Source: Spirochaetota bacterium (GTDB taxonomy: Bacteria > Spirochaetota > Spirochaetia > Treponematales > UBA12059). From it: a DNA stretch of 64,000 bases. The position numbers were made by a program, and so were the translations under genes. The stretch lies in NCBI GenBank assembly GCA_026398615.1, contig JAPLSN010000031.1, positions 124,001-188,000 of the forward strand, read 5' to 3'. Below, in pieces: positions 15,216-23,774 of this stretch. Each line of letters opens with the position of its first letter. Positions within the stretch are counted from its first letter, which is position 1. The notes beneath the pieces were generated by a model. The model was not told the DNA's origin, searched no databases, and was given only the letters and a program-made list of their open reading frames with translations.

Positions 15216-16756
15216 TCGACGAACAGGCGCCGCGAGGCGTAGACAGGGTCGGAAGTCAGGTTGAGTCCGAGCCGCCGGAGGCCCGCCTCGTCGCCAGGCG
15301 TCGGGATGTGGGTGAGGTGCATCTGGCAACCCCGGAGCCTGGGAAGCCGGTCGATGCATGCCTGCACCGTCGGGTTCAGCGCCGCGCTGATGGACAGCGC
15401 GATGAGGGCTTCGTCCGCGTCGAGGCTCGCGCTCTTGCCCCTGAGGACATCCCTCTTGAAGTGGGCGATGGATTCGACGACCAGGGGGGACAGTACGTGG
15501 ATGGAATCGGGCAGTCCCGCGAGGCTCTTGGCTCCGTTGAGGATGGCCGCCGTGGCCGCGTGCAGGAGTTTCGAGTTCTTGCCGGTCACGATCCTGCCGT
15601 CGGGGAGCTCGAGGGCCGCCCCGCAGAAGACCGCGTCCACGCCCTTGGCGTCGGGATCGTCCGGCGCGGCGAGGGCCGCGGTTTCCGCGTCCTCGGCGGC
15701 CTTCCGCGCCGCCGGAACGACCGGTCGGTACGAAGGATCGAGCCCGAGTTCCTTGAGGAGCCGGTCGGCCTTCTCGAAGGCTTCCCGGTCCGCCATGCCC
15801 ATCATGAACTCGCAGGCGCAGCGAAGGTAGCGCCGGACGACTTCCTGTTTCGCGGCCTCGCGCGTCGCCGCGTCGTCGACGATGGCGAAGCCCGCACGGT
15901 TGACGCCCATCTCCGTCGGCGAGCGGTATGCGGCCGCCGACCCGGTGATGCGCTCGAGGATGGCCCTGAGGATCGGGAAGGACTCGACGTCGCGGTTGTA
16001 GTTCACGGCCGTTTCGCCGGTCGCCTCGAGATGGAAGGGATCGATGAGGTTGAAGTCCCGCAAGTCGAGCGTGGCGGCTTCGTACGCGAGGTTGACCGGG
16101 TGCTTGAGGGGCAGGTTCCAGATGGGGAAGGTCTCGAACTTGGCGTACATGGCCTGGATGCCGAGGGCATGGTCGTGGTAAACCTGCGAGAGGCAGGTGG
16201 CCATCTTCCCCGAACCCGGGCCGGGGCCGGTCACGACGACGAGGGGCTTCGTCGTCTCGATGCGCGGATTGGCCCCGTATCCCTCGGACGAGACGATGCG
16301 GTCGATATCCGTCGGGTAGCCCTTGGTCGGGCCGTGGGTATACACGCGGATGCCCCGGTTCTCCAGTTTCGTCCTGAAAGCCTTCGCCTGGGGCTGGTTT
16401 TCCCAGCGCGTGATGACGATGGCGGATACGGACAGGCTCCATTCGCGCAGGTCGTCGATGAGCTTCATCGCGTCTGCGTCGTAGGTGATGCCGTAATCGG
16501 CCCTGATCTTGCGGTGCTCGATGGCGCCGGCGTGGATGCACAGGATGATCTCGGCGTCCTTTTCCAGTTCCTTGAGGAGCCTGACCTTCACGTTCGGGTC
16601 GTAGCCCGGCAGCACCCTCGCCGCGTGGAAGTCGTTGAGGAGCTTGCCGCCGAATTCCAGGTAGAGCCGCCCCCTGAAGCGGGCCATCCGTTCGCGAATG
16701 AACGAAGCCTGCTCCGCTATGTACTTGGCGTTGTCAAAACCCGCGGTCGTCGTCAT
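15212..16756 (-). CDS. DUF1846 (UPF0371) family protein
   Basis: A 514-residue cytosolic protein of the DUF1846 family, for which structures but no firm function are known. Diagnostic stretches are GFDNAKYIAEQ at the start, FGGKLLNDFHAARVLPGYDP, VVVTGPGPGSGKMATCLSQ (a P-loop-like Gly-rich segment near 165-183) and FETFPIWNLPLKHPVNLAYE. The start at ATG 16756 follows GGGGAGGGGG. It heads the minus-strand operon with the esterase-like and Fe-ADH genes and is divergent from the slipin gene. Confidence 0.93.
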   Translation of the reverse strand: MTTTAGFDNAKYIAEQASFIRERMARFRGRLYLEFGGKLLNDFHAARVLPGYDPNVKVRLLKELEKDAEIILCIHAGAIEHRKIRADYGITYDADAMKLIDDLREWSLSVSAIVITRWENQPQAKAFRTKLENRGIRVYTHGPTKGYPTDIDRIVSSEGYGANPRIETTKPLVVVTGPGPGSGKMATCLSQVYHDHALGIQAMYAKFETFPIWNLPLKHPVNLAYEAATLDLRDFNLIDPFHLEATGETAVNYNRDVESFPILRAILERITGSAAAYRSPTEMGVNRAGFAIVDDAATREAAKQEVVRRYLRCACEFMMGMADREAFEKADRLLKELGLDPSYRPVVPAARKAAEDAETAALAAPDDPDAKGVDAVFCGAALELPDGRIVTGKNSKLLHAATAAILNGAKSLAGLPDSIHVLSPLVVESIAHFKRDVLRGKSASLDADEALIALSISAALNPTVQACIDRLPRLRGCQMHLTHIPTPGDEAGLRRLGLNLTSDPVYASRRLFVE

Positions 16757-16845
16757 CGATTCCCCCTCCCCGGGCGTTCCGGACCACGCAGTTTCCGTCG
16801 TTTCGCGCGCCCGTGTCAACGGCGAAAGGCCGCGGAACGGAATGT

Positions 16846-16874
16846 TTGAAACCCGCGGCGTCATTCGCCATACT
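16846..16874 (+). promoter_or_regulatory. Promoter of the slipin gene
   Basis: TTGAAA (16846-16851), a 17-nt spacer and CATACT (16869-16874). Initiation would fall near 16881, at the first base of the AGGAGG ribosome site, leaving a 12-nt leader. Confidence 0.55.
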
Positions 16875-16892
16875 GGTGCGAGGAGGTACTCC

Positions 16893-17801
16893 ATGTACGA
16901 CATCGTCATGACCGTGTTCATCGCGGAGCTTGTCTGGTGGGGACTGTGGAGCGTCATCGCCCTCGTCAAGAAGGCCTACGCGATCCTCGTGTTCCTCATC
17001 CTGTCCGGCGCCTGCTTCGCCGCGGGCGAGTGGTTCCTCGTCCGGATCTTTCCCTACGCGGCATTCGCCCTCATGCTCATCCCGCTCCTCGTGCTCCCGC
17101 CGATGGTCCGCATCATCATACAGTACGAACGCGCCGTGCTTTTCCGGCTGGGGCGGATGCGCGCCATCCTGGAACCGGGCCTCAACCTCGTCTTCCCCCT
17201 GGGCATCGACCTGATCCGCAAGGTGGACCTGCGGACCTTCACGATCGACGTCCCGAAGCAGGAAGTCATCACCCGCGACAACGTTCCCGTGATTGTCGAC
17301 GCGGTCGTGTACTTCAACGTCTTCGACCCGGACCTCGCGGTGAACAAGGTCGCCGACTACCGGTCGAGCACGAGCTACCTCGGCCAGACCATCCTGCGTT
17401 CCGTCCTCGGCCAGCACGAGCTCGACGAGATGCTCTCGAAGCGCAACGAGCTCAACGACAGCCTCAGGGAGCTCCTCGACGTGGCCACCGATCCCTGGGG
17501 CATCAAGGTGACCGCCGTGGAGATCAAGGCCATCGAGCTCGCCGAAGGTATGAAGCGCGCCATCGCCCGCCAGGCCGAAGCCGAGCGCGAGCGCCGCGCC
17601 AAGATCATCGCGGCGGAGGGCGAACTGCAGGCCAGCGAAAAGCTCTCGCAGGCGGCTGCGGTCATCGGCAGGGAAGCCAGCACCATCCAGCTGCGCTACC
17701 TCCAGACCCTGACCGAGATCGCGGTCGAGAAGAACTCCACGATCATCTTCCCGCTGCCCATGGAAATCCTGAAGTTCTTCGACGGCATGTCGAAGAAGTA
17801 G
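16893..17801 (+). CDS. Slipin / SPFH-domain (stomatin-like) protein
   Basis: A 302-residue membrane-scaffold protein. It has three close hydrophobic segments near the N-terminus, then the SPFH/band-7 core starting at QYERAVLFRLGRM. Typical stretches are GLNLVFPLGID, TFTIDVPKQEVITRDNVPV, LGQHELDEML and the helical AEAERERRAKIIAAEGELQA. Slipins oligomerise at the inner membrane and often work with an NfeD-type partner or protease; none is present here. The start at 16893 is set by AGGAGG. A hairpin 24 nt past the stop suggests it is a single-gene unit. Confidence 0.92.
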   Translation: MYDIVMTVFIAELVWWGLWSVIALVKKAYAILVFLILSGACFAAGEWFLVRIFPYAAFALMLIPLLVLPPMVRIIIQYERAVLFRLGRMRAILEPGLNLVFPLGIDLIRKVDLRTFTIDVPKQEVITRDNVPVIVDAVVYFNVFDPDLAVNKVADYRSSTSYLGQTILRSVLGQHELDEMLSKRNELNDSLRELLDVATDPWGIKVTAVEIKAIELAEGMKRAIARQAEAERERRAKIIAAEGELQASEKLSQAAAVIGREASTIQLRYLQTLTEIAVEKNSTIIFPLPMEILKFFDGMSKK

Positions 17802-17824
17802 GCCGACCGCAACCCGGACAGGTC

Positions 17825-17852
17825 CCGCGGCAGGGGGATCCGCCTGCCGCGG
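17825..17852 (+). terminator. Terminator-like hairpin after slipin
   Basis: CCGCGGCAGG (17825-17834) pairs perfectly with CCTGCCGCGG (17843-17852) across an 8-nt loop. T-rich sequence appears only about 30 nt later (near 17884), so termination efficiency is uncertain. Confidence 0.55.
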
Positions 17853-17911
17853 AGGCACCCCGCCGCGCCCCGGTTGCGCCGCGTTTTTATCCGTACTATA
17901 GTTTCACGGTG

Positions 17912-19870
17912 ATGAAAGCCGCCCGCCGCCGGACCCTCCTCTTCCCGGTTCTCGCCATGCTCGTCCTCGTCGGCGTGGTTTCCGCGACCCTCGTGGGAGT
18001 GGCCTGGAACATCAGCATCGCGATCCGCTTCGGCCACGAAACCGCCGAGCTTCGCGCGCGGTACATCGGGGAAGGCAAGCTCCGCATCGGGGAGGAGGTG
18101 TCCTTCGCCGCGGAATTCATAAGGCAGCGGATAAGGAGTTCGGGCACGCAGCTCGAAGCGGCGCTCAGGAATCGCGTCGACGAAACCTGGCGGATGGTCT
18201 CCCTGATTTACGAGCGGGAAGGCAAGGGTCTCTCCCGCGCCACGCTGGAAAGAAGGATCATCGAATTCCTTCGACCCCTCCGCTACAACGACGGGAGGGG
18301 CTACTACTTCATCGTGCGGCTCGACGGCACCGAGCTCCTCTACCCCGTGGCCACGGAATTCGAGGGCAAGAGCGTCATCTCGCTCAGGGACGACGAGGGG
18401 AAGGCCGTCATCGCGGACGAGCTGGCCGTCGTCAACGGAAAGGGCGCCGGGTTCGTGAAAGCCCGCTGGAAAAAGCCCGGCTCGGGCGACGCGCTCTACG
18501 ACAAGCTGTCCTACGTCCGGGTTTTCGAGCCGCTCGACTGGTACCTCGGCACCGGCGAGTACCTGGACGAACTCCGCGCCATCGACCAGCGCGACGCCGT
18601 CGAGTGGCTCTCCACGGTGCGCTTCGCCGAGGACGGCTACCTCTTCGCCTCGACCCTGGACGGGGACCAGCTCTTTTCGAACGGCAAGGTGACGGTCGGG
18701 GGGAAGAGCCTTCAGGACCTGGTCGACCCGAACGGCGTACGGATCTTCGACGAGCAGCGCACCCGCATCGATTCACCGGAAGGCGGCGGCTTTTTCTCGT
18801 ATTCCTGGCCCATGCTGGCCGGGGGCGAACCCGTGGAGAAGATCTCCTACGTGACGTCCATCCCCGAGTGGGGCTGGATCGTCGGAAGCGGGTTCTACCT
18901 CGGAGAGATCGAACGTCTCATGGCGGCGCGCAGGCTCGAACTGGAACGCGAGCTCCTCTCCGGCGTGTTCATCGTCGTGGCCATCTCCGCGTTCGCCGTG
19001 CTCGCAGGCATCGGCTTGGCCATATTGGCGTCCCGGACCGGCCTCCGGAAGCTCGGCGCCTCACTCGTGAGCTTCGAACGTTCGGCCGCGGAGCTTGAAC
19101 CCATCGCCCTCGGGAGCGACGAGTACGGCGAACTCGCCGCCATAGCGGAATCCGTGAACCGCATCATCGAGGCCCGGCGCCGGATCGAGAAAACCCTGGA
19201 AAAATCCCTCGCCGAGAAGGAAACCCTCCTCAAGGAAATTCACCACCGCGTCAAGAACAACCTCCAGATCGTATCGAGCCTCCTGTCCCTCCAGCTCGGG
19301 ACGATCCGCGACGGCAAGGGCGCGGCGGAGGCCATCCGCGATTCCTGGTCCCGCATCCGGTCCATGTCGCTCGTCCACGAGCTCATGTACCGGTCGACGG
19401 ATCTCGCGCTCGTGGAACTCGGGTCCTACATCGGCGAGCTCGTCGTCCAGATCCGGACCATGTACGTGGACGCCGAAGGATCCGTGGCGATAGCCACGTC
19501 CTTCGAACCTCTCTTCCTCGCTGCCGACCGCCTCGTGCCGCTGGCACTCATCGTCAACGAAACCATCACAAATGCCTTCCAGCACGCCTTCCCGTCCGGG
19601 CGCTCAGGCATCGTGACCGTCTGCGGCGCAGATCATGGCGATGGCTACGAGATCGAGGTGAGCGACGACGGCGTCGGCCTCCCCATCGACTTCTTCCCTG
19701 AAAGGGGGGATTCCCTCGGCTTCAAGCTGATCGAAGGCCTTTCAGGGCAGATCTCCGCCTCGTTCCGTTACGAACGCCGTTCTCCCGGCTCGGCGTTCAT
19801 CATCCGCCTGCAGCGCGATGACAGCCGGACCGGGGCCGAAGGATCCTCGTCCGGCGACGCATCGGCGTGA
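17912..19870 (+). CDS. Cache-domain sensor histidine kinase (HisKA_2)
   Basis: A 652-residue membrane sensor kinase. TM1 is about 8-33, then a long periplasmic region with two Cache-like modules (about 45-325; GRGYYFIVRLDGTELLYP and DGYLFASTLDG are typical), and TM2 about 348-373. A HAMP-like linker and coiled coil follow, then a HisKA_2 box EIHHRVKNNLQIVSSLLSLQ with phospho-His at 444 and a HATPase domain with N-box NETITNAFQHAF and G-box SDDGVGLP. HisKA_2 kinases usually pass phosphate to stand-alone response regulators; none lies nearby. The start region has no clear Shine-Dalgarno; GTG 17909 is the alternative. A TACTAT -10-like box at 17894-17899 would make the mRNA almost leaderless. 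The stop overlaps birA (GTGA). Confidence 0.92.
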   Translation: MKAARRRTLLFPVLAMLVLVGVVSATLVGVAWNISIAIRFGHETAELRARYIGEGKLRIGEEVSFAAEFIRQRIRSSGTQLEAALRNRVDETWRMVSLIYEREGKGLSRATLERRIIEFLRPLRYNDGRGYYFIVRLDGTELLYPVATEFEGKSVISLRDDEGKAVIADELAVVNGKGAGFVKARWKKPGSGDALYDKLSYVRVFEPLDWYLGTGEYLDELRAIDQRDAVEWLSTVRFAEDGYLFASTLDGDQLFSNGKVTVGGKSLQDLVDPNGVRIFDEQRTRIDSPEGGGFFSYSWPMLAGGEPVEKISYVTSIPEWGWIVGSGFYLGEIERLMAARRLELERELLSGVFIVVAISAFAVLAGIGLAILASRTGLRKLGASLVSFERSAAELEPIALGSDEYGELAAIAESVNRIIEARRRIEKTLEKSLAEKETLLKEIHHRVKNNLQIVSSLLSLQLGTIRDGKGAAEAIRDSWSRIRSMSLVHELMYRSTDLALVELGSYIGELVVQIRTMYVDAEGSVAIATSFEPLFLAADRLVPLALIVNETITNAFQHAFPSGRSGIVTVCGADHGDGYEIEVSDDGVGLPIDFFPERGDSLGFKLIEGLSGQISASFRYERRSPGSAFIIRLQRDDSRTGAEGSSSGDASA

Positions 19871-20673
19871 AACCCGCCGGCATGAGGATTCTGGAGATTC
19901 CCAGTCCCTTCCCCGGCGCGGAATGCCTCCAGGTCGGGGAAACCACCTCGACGATGGACGAAGCCCGCGTCCTGGCCGACGCGGGGCGAAAGCGGGGCAC
20001 GGTCATCGTCGCCGACAGGCAGACCGCCGGACGCGGCAGGCTGCCAGGCAGGACATGGGAATCGGAACCCGGAGCCAACCTCCTCTTCACCCTCATCCTC
20101 GACGGTCCGCCCGTCGCCGGGCTCCCGCTCCGGGTCGGGCTCGCGGTCGCCCGGGCCATCGAGGATCACGCCATCGGGCTCGGGGCCGACGTTGCCCGCA
20201 GGGTATCCGTCAAGTGGCCGAACGACGTCCTCGTGGACGGCCGGAAAGCCGCCGGCACGCTCTGCGAAACCCGCGGGTCCCGCGTCCTGGTCGGGCTCGG
20301 CGTCAACTGCAACCAGCTGGCCTTCGGGTCCGCCGACGCCGGACGCCTCCCCCCGACAAGCCTCCTCGCCGCCTTCGGCCAGGCCATCGACCGCTTTGCC
20401 TTCCTCGGGCTCCTGCTCGTGCGGATCGAGCGCGCGCTCGCGGATCCCGGATGGCGGGAATGCGTCGAGCGGCGGCTGGATTCGATCGGTGAGACCGTGT
20501 CCTTCGCGGTCGGCGCCGGGGACAGGGTCGTCGAAGGCCGGGTGCTCGGCATCGACGGGGCCGGCGCTCTCGCGCTGGAAATTCCCGGGGAGGGGCGGCG
20601 GGTGTTCGCCTCGGGGGAAATCCTCCGTATGGCTGACGCGCCGGGGATTGACGGAACCATCCTGCGTCAATAA
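19867..20673 (+). CDS. birA: Biotin--[acetyl-CoA-carboxylase] ligase
   Basis: A 268-residue biotin protein ligase that makes biotinyl-AMP and attaches biotin to carrier lysines. It has the catalytic region GETTSTMDEARVLADAG, the biotinyl-AMP loop TAGRGRLPGRTW and KWPNDVLVDGRKAAGTLCE with the active-site Lys, plus the small C-terminal domain. There is no N-terminal DNA-binding domain, so this is a monofunctional ligase and not a repressor. GTG 19867 overlaps the kinase stop; ATG 19882 is an equally long-standing alternative, and neither has a good ribosome site. Confidence 0.93.
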   Translation: MKPAGMRILEIPSPFPGAECLQVGETTSTMDEARVLADAGRKRGTVIVADRQTAGRGRLPGRTWESEPGANLLFTLILDGPPVAGLPLRVGLAVARAIEDHAIGLGADVARRVSVKWPNDVLVDGRKAAGTLCETRGSRVLVGLGVNCNQLAFGSADAGRLPPTSLLAAFGQAIDRFAFLGLLLVRIERALADPGWRECVERRLDSIGETVSFAVGAGDRVVEGRVLGIDGAGALALEIPGEGRRVFASGEILRMADAPGIDGTILRQ

Positions 20674-20682
20674 GGTAGCGTT

Positions 20683-22269
20683 ATGGCCCTCTTGGACCTC
20701 GATGACGAGCTGCCGCCTCCCACCACACAAAAAACGAAACCGTCGGCGGAATCCGGCTTCATGGAAAGGATCCTCTCGTTTTTCATGGGGATCGGGGATC
20801 CCGAAGCGGAGCGCAAGAAACAGCTCAAGCTCATCGCCAGGGATCTCCAGCGCTCGCAGTACAAGTTCTACCGGCCGAAGAGCCACGAGGCGCTCCCGCA
20901 GCTGGCCAGGTTTTTCTACGAAGCGTACAAGGTCGTCGCGCCGGCCCAGGTGCTGCTCGATAGCGTGGTCACCTCCGGCACCCTGCGGTCCTTCGTCATC
21001 GAGTCCTTCCTGTCCAAGGAGCAACGCGCCCTGTCAGAGCGCCTCACCGACGAGGAAATCCTCGAGCGGGCCAACACCGTCCCGGTCAAGGAACTCTCGG
21101 AACTCGTCAAGCAGGACATCGCGCAGTTCATCTCGGTCTTCGACGGGGAAAAGACAAACCAGATCGATTCGGCGTACAACACCCTCATCTCGTTCGTGAA
21201 TTTCACGACCTTCGATTTCTACTTTCTTCTCAAGAAGTTCGATTCTTCCCTCGCCGAACGCAGTTTTTCCTCGCATCCCAAGTTCGAAACCATCTCCGCC
21301 GACTACGTCTCGGACGACATCCACGACTTCCTCGAAGTGTTCCTGCCCCTCAACCTGGACGCGGACTGGAAGCGCATCTTCGAGGCGCTCAAGGAATACC
21401 GGCACGTCGACGTGATACAGGTGGAATTTTGGCTCAAGCTCGTGCCGGTGCTCAAGTCCATACGCCAGAGCCAGGTGCTCGACCTGGTCGTCCGGCACGC
21501 CAAGGGCGATCCCGGCTATACCGTCAGCCCCCGCGTGCCGGGCGAGCGCATCGTCGAGCCCTTCGTGGACAAGCTGCGGAACCAGGTTGAGCTGCTCCTC
21601 CAGAAGATCACGCAGGAGCGCCGGAACGCGAAGATCGACGAGCTTTCCCGGGCGATCTTCGGGACGTCCATCGTCGTGCGCATGAAGAACTACACGGACA
21701 AGGCCAACATCCCCTTCGCCAAGAAGATGCTCGGCGGCTTCACGCAGACGGTGCCGCTCAACTTCCTGCGCGCCTTTCTCATGGACTACCTGAAGAAGGA
21801 CGTGCGGGAGCAGGTCGACCACGTGATCGTCCGCGGCCAGTGGTCCACGAACCTCCAGTCCCAGCAGCTCTCCGACGCGTACCACTCGCTCCTCGACGTT
21901 TCCGACGCCATCGTCCAGTTCGACGACGCGATCGCCGACGACGGCGAAACGGGCAGCCGCCTGCACACGCTCCTCATGAAGAGCGACCGCGACAAGGAAG
22001 CGCTCAAATACCTCCGTCAGCTCCTCAAGGACATCAACGACAAGGCGCTCGGCCACGTCAACAAGGCGGCCCTCAACCTCATCGCGATCGGCAGGTACTA
22101 CAAGGGCCTCATCGACGACCTCGGGAAACCCCACCACGAAGTGGTGCTCAACTGGAAGGAAGTCGAAACCGCGGCCGGCCGCCCCATGCGGGAGTGGATG
22201 ATCGAGACCTACAAGCGGATCTACTACATGGTCCAGCTGCTCCAGTACTACATCAAGGGCGGGGAGTGA
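20683..22269 (+). CDS. DUF5312-type spirochaetal protein
   Basis: A 528-residue, largely helical cytosolic protein that I assign to DUF5312, a family I know mainly from spirochaetes; its function is unknown. The N-terminus is short and Pro/Asp-rich, then FMERILSFFMGIGDPEAERKK begins the conserved part. Characteristic stretches are KFYRPKSHEALPQLARFFYE, FLEVFLPLNLDADWKRIF and the C-terminal YYMVQLLQYYIKGGE. There are no membrane segments, zinc sites or nucleotide motifs. It lies 9 nt after birA with AAGG upstream, so kinase, birA and this gene may be co-transcribed. Confidence 0.78.
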   Translation: MALLDLDDELPPPTTQKTKPSAESGFMERILSFFMGIGDPEAERKKQLKLIARDLQRSQYKFYRPKSHEALPQLARFFYEAYKVVAPAQVLLDSVVTSGTLRSFVIESFLSKEQRALSERLTDEEILERANTVPVKELSELVKQDIAQFISVFDGEKTNQIDSAYNTLISFVNFTTFDFYFLLKKFDSSLAERSFSSHPKFETISADYVSDDIHDFLEVFLPLNLDADWKRIFEALKEYRHVDVIQVEFWLKLVPVLKSIRQSQVLDLVVRHAKGDPGYTVSPRVPGERIVEPFVDKLRNQVELLLQKITQERRNAKIDELSRAIFGTSIVVRMKNYTDKANIPFAKKMLGGFTQTVPLNFLRAFLMDYLKKDVREQVDHVIVRGQWSTNLQSQQLSDAYHSLLDVSDAIVQFDDAIADDGETGSRLHTLLMKSDRDKEALKYLRQLLKDINDKALGHVNKAALNLIAIGRYYKGLIDDLGKPHHEVVLNWKEVETAAGRPMREWMIETYKRIYYMVQLLQYYIKGGE

Positions 22270-22288
22270 CGGTCGACCGTGGAAAGAC

Positions 22289-22472
22289 TCACCACGGAGA
22301 CACTGAGGCAGGGCGCAGGACGGAAGAACAGGATCCCCCAGTCGCTGGATCATCCCTTCCCGTTTCCGGTCCACGCTTTCTTTTCTTCGTGACTTTCGTT
22401 TCCTTGGCTATTGTATTTCCTTCACATTTCTCTTCATCATATTCTCTCCGTGCCTCTGCGCCTCCGTGGTAA
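22289..22472. repeat. ACCACGGAG-type inverted-repeat element
   Basis: The left end (22291-22308, ACCACGGAGACACTGAGG) is nearly complementary to the right end (22453-22470, CCTCTGCGCCTCCGTGGT). The 144 nt between are T-rich on the plus strand and unlike the flanking genes. A related motif without the second arm is at 29964-29997. Such ACCACGGAG elements occur dispersed in many environmental genomes. It fills the gap between the convergent DUF5312 and hflX genes. Confidence 0.6.
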
Positions 22473-22493
22473 GGATTCCCGCGGGTGATCGCA

Positions 22494-23774
22494 TTACCCT
22501 GAGACGACGAAGGGGGCGAAGCGGCTCCGGAGGCGTTCGGGGATGCGGACGACCAGCACGCTCGCGTCGTCTTCGCGCGACTCCCGGATCACCGAGGCTT
22601 CGCGGCGGGCCAGCGCCACGAAGGCGTAGTCGGAATCCGGGATGCGCACCGTCGTCTCGGGCGAATCCGCGGTCAGGAGGACTTCGGCCAGCCGGAGGAG
22701 CTCCGGGAGCCCCTCACCGGTCCTGACCGATACGATGACCGATCCCGGGAACCTCCCGGCCGCTTCGAGGAGTGGCGCGCGGTCAGCCACGAGGTCGACC
22801 TTGTTGAAGGCGACCAGGGTCGGCTTGCCCGCCGCGCCGATTTCCGCGAGGACCTTCGTCGTCGTCGCGAAGCGCGATTCGAACTCGGGGTCGGATGCGT
22901 CGACGACGTGGATGAGGATGTCGGCGTCGGCCGCTTCCTCGAGCGTCGACTTGAAGGCTTCCACGAGCCCGTGCGGCAGGTTGCGCACGAAGCCGACAGT
23001 GTCGGTGACGAGGAGGGTCCCGCCGGACTTGAAGGCGATGCGCCGGGTGGTCGGGTCCAGCGTCGCGAAGAGCTTGTCCTCCGCGAGCACCGTCGCCTTC
23101 GTGATCGCGTTGAGCAGGGAAGACTTGCCGACGTTCGTGTAGCCGACCACGGCCGCCCTCGGCAGAGAGATCCGTTCGCGCTTCTTCTTCTGTACCGCGC
23201 GGGATTTCCTCAGCGATTCGAGTTCGTCGCGGATGTCGGCGATCCTTTTTTCGATTTCCCGGCGGTCCAGTTCCAGCTGCTGTTCGCCTGAGCCCTTGTT
23301 GCCGTACCGTCCGCCCCGCTGGCGCATGAGGTCTCCGTGCGAGTGCGCGAGCCGAGGCAGGGCGTACTTGAGCTGCGCGAGTTCCACCTGGAGCGACGCC
23401 TCGCGGGTCCTGGCGCGGGAGGCAAAGATCCTGATGATGAGCTCGTGGCGGTCGTAGACTGACAGTCCGCTGTCCTTTTCCCAGTTCCGCTGCTGGCCCG
23501 GCGAAAGGGGATGGTCGAAGACGATGGAGTCGGCATCGTCGGCCTTGGCCGCCGCGATGATCTCCTCCACCTTGCCCGATCCGAGGAAGTACCCGGCGTG
23601 GCGTTCGCGCACCTTGGCCATGAGGCTGCCGCAGGGCTCGAGCCCCAGGCTTTTCGCAAGGCCGCCGAGTTCACGGAGCAGGCTTTCCGCCTCGTCCCGG
23701 TCGATGTCGTCGGTTCGCACCCCGACGAGGAATACGCGTTCCGGACGTGCGGCCGTATCCTTGAGTTCGGTCAT
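22494..23774 (-). CDS. hflX: Ribosome-associated GTPase HflX
   Basis: A 426-residue GTPase that splits and rescues ribosomes. The N-terminal HflX domain includes AGYFLGSGKVEEI and VFDHPLSPGQQRNWEK, followed by a Gly-rich loop (GGRYGNKGSGEQQLELDRR) and a coiled coil. The G domain has GYTNVGKSSLLN, the T-loop with DPTTRR, DTVGFVRNLP and NKVD. The start at 23774 (MTELKD) overlaps the upstream hydrolase stop by four bases, so the two are translationally coupled. Confidence 0.96.
   Translation of the reverse strand: MTELKDTAARPERVFLVGVRTDDIDRDEAESLLRELGGLAKSLGLEPCGSLMAKVRERHAGYFLGSGKVEEIIAAAKADDADSIVFDHPLSPGQQRNWEKDSGLSVYDRHELIIRIFASRARTREASLQVELAQLKYALPRLAHSHGDLMRQRGGRYGNKGSGEQQLELDRREIEKRIADIRDELESLRKSRAVQKKKRERISLPRAAVVGYTNVGKSSLLNAITKATVLAEDKLFATLDPTTRRIAFKSGGTLLVTDTVGFVRNLPHGLVEAFKSTLEEAADADILIHVVDASDPEFESRFATTTKVLAEIGAAGKPTLVAFNKVDLVADRAPLLEAAGRFPGSVIVSVRTGEGLPELLRLAEVLLTADSPETTVRIPDSDYAFVALARREASVIRESREDDASVLVVRIPERLRSRFAPFVVSG

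Noticed and set aside
16814-16819. Minus-strand TTGACA as -35 for DUF1846
   Set aside because: No acceptable -10 lies 16-18 nt downstream, so I did not call a promoter.
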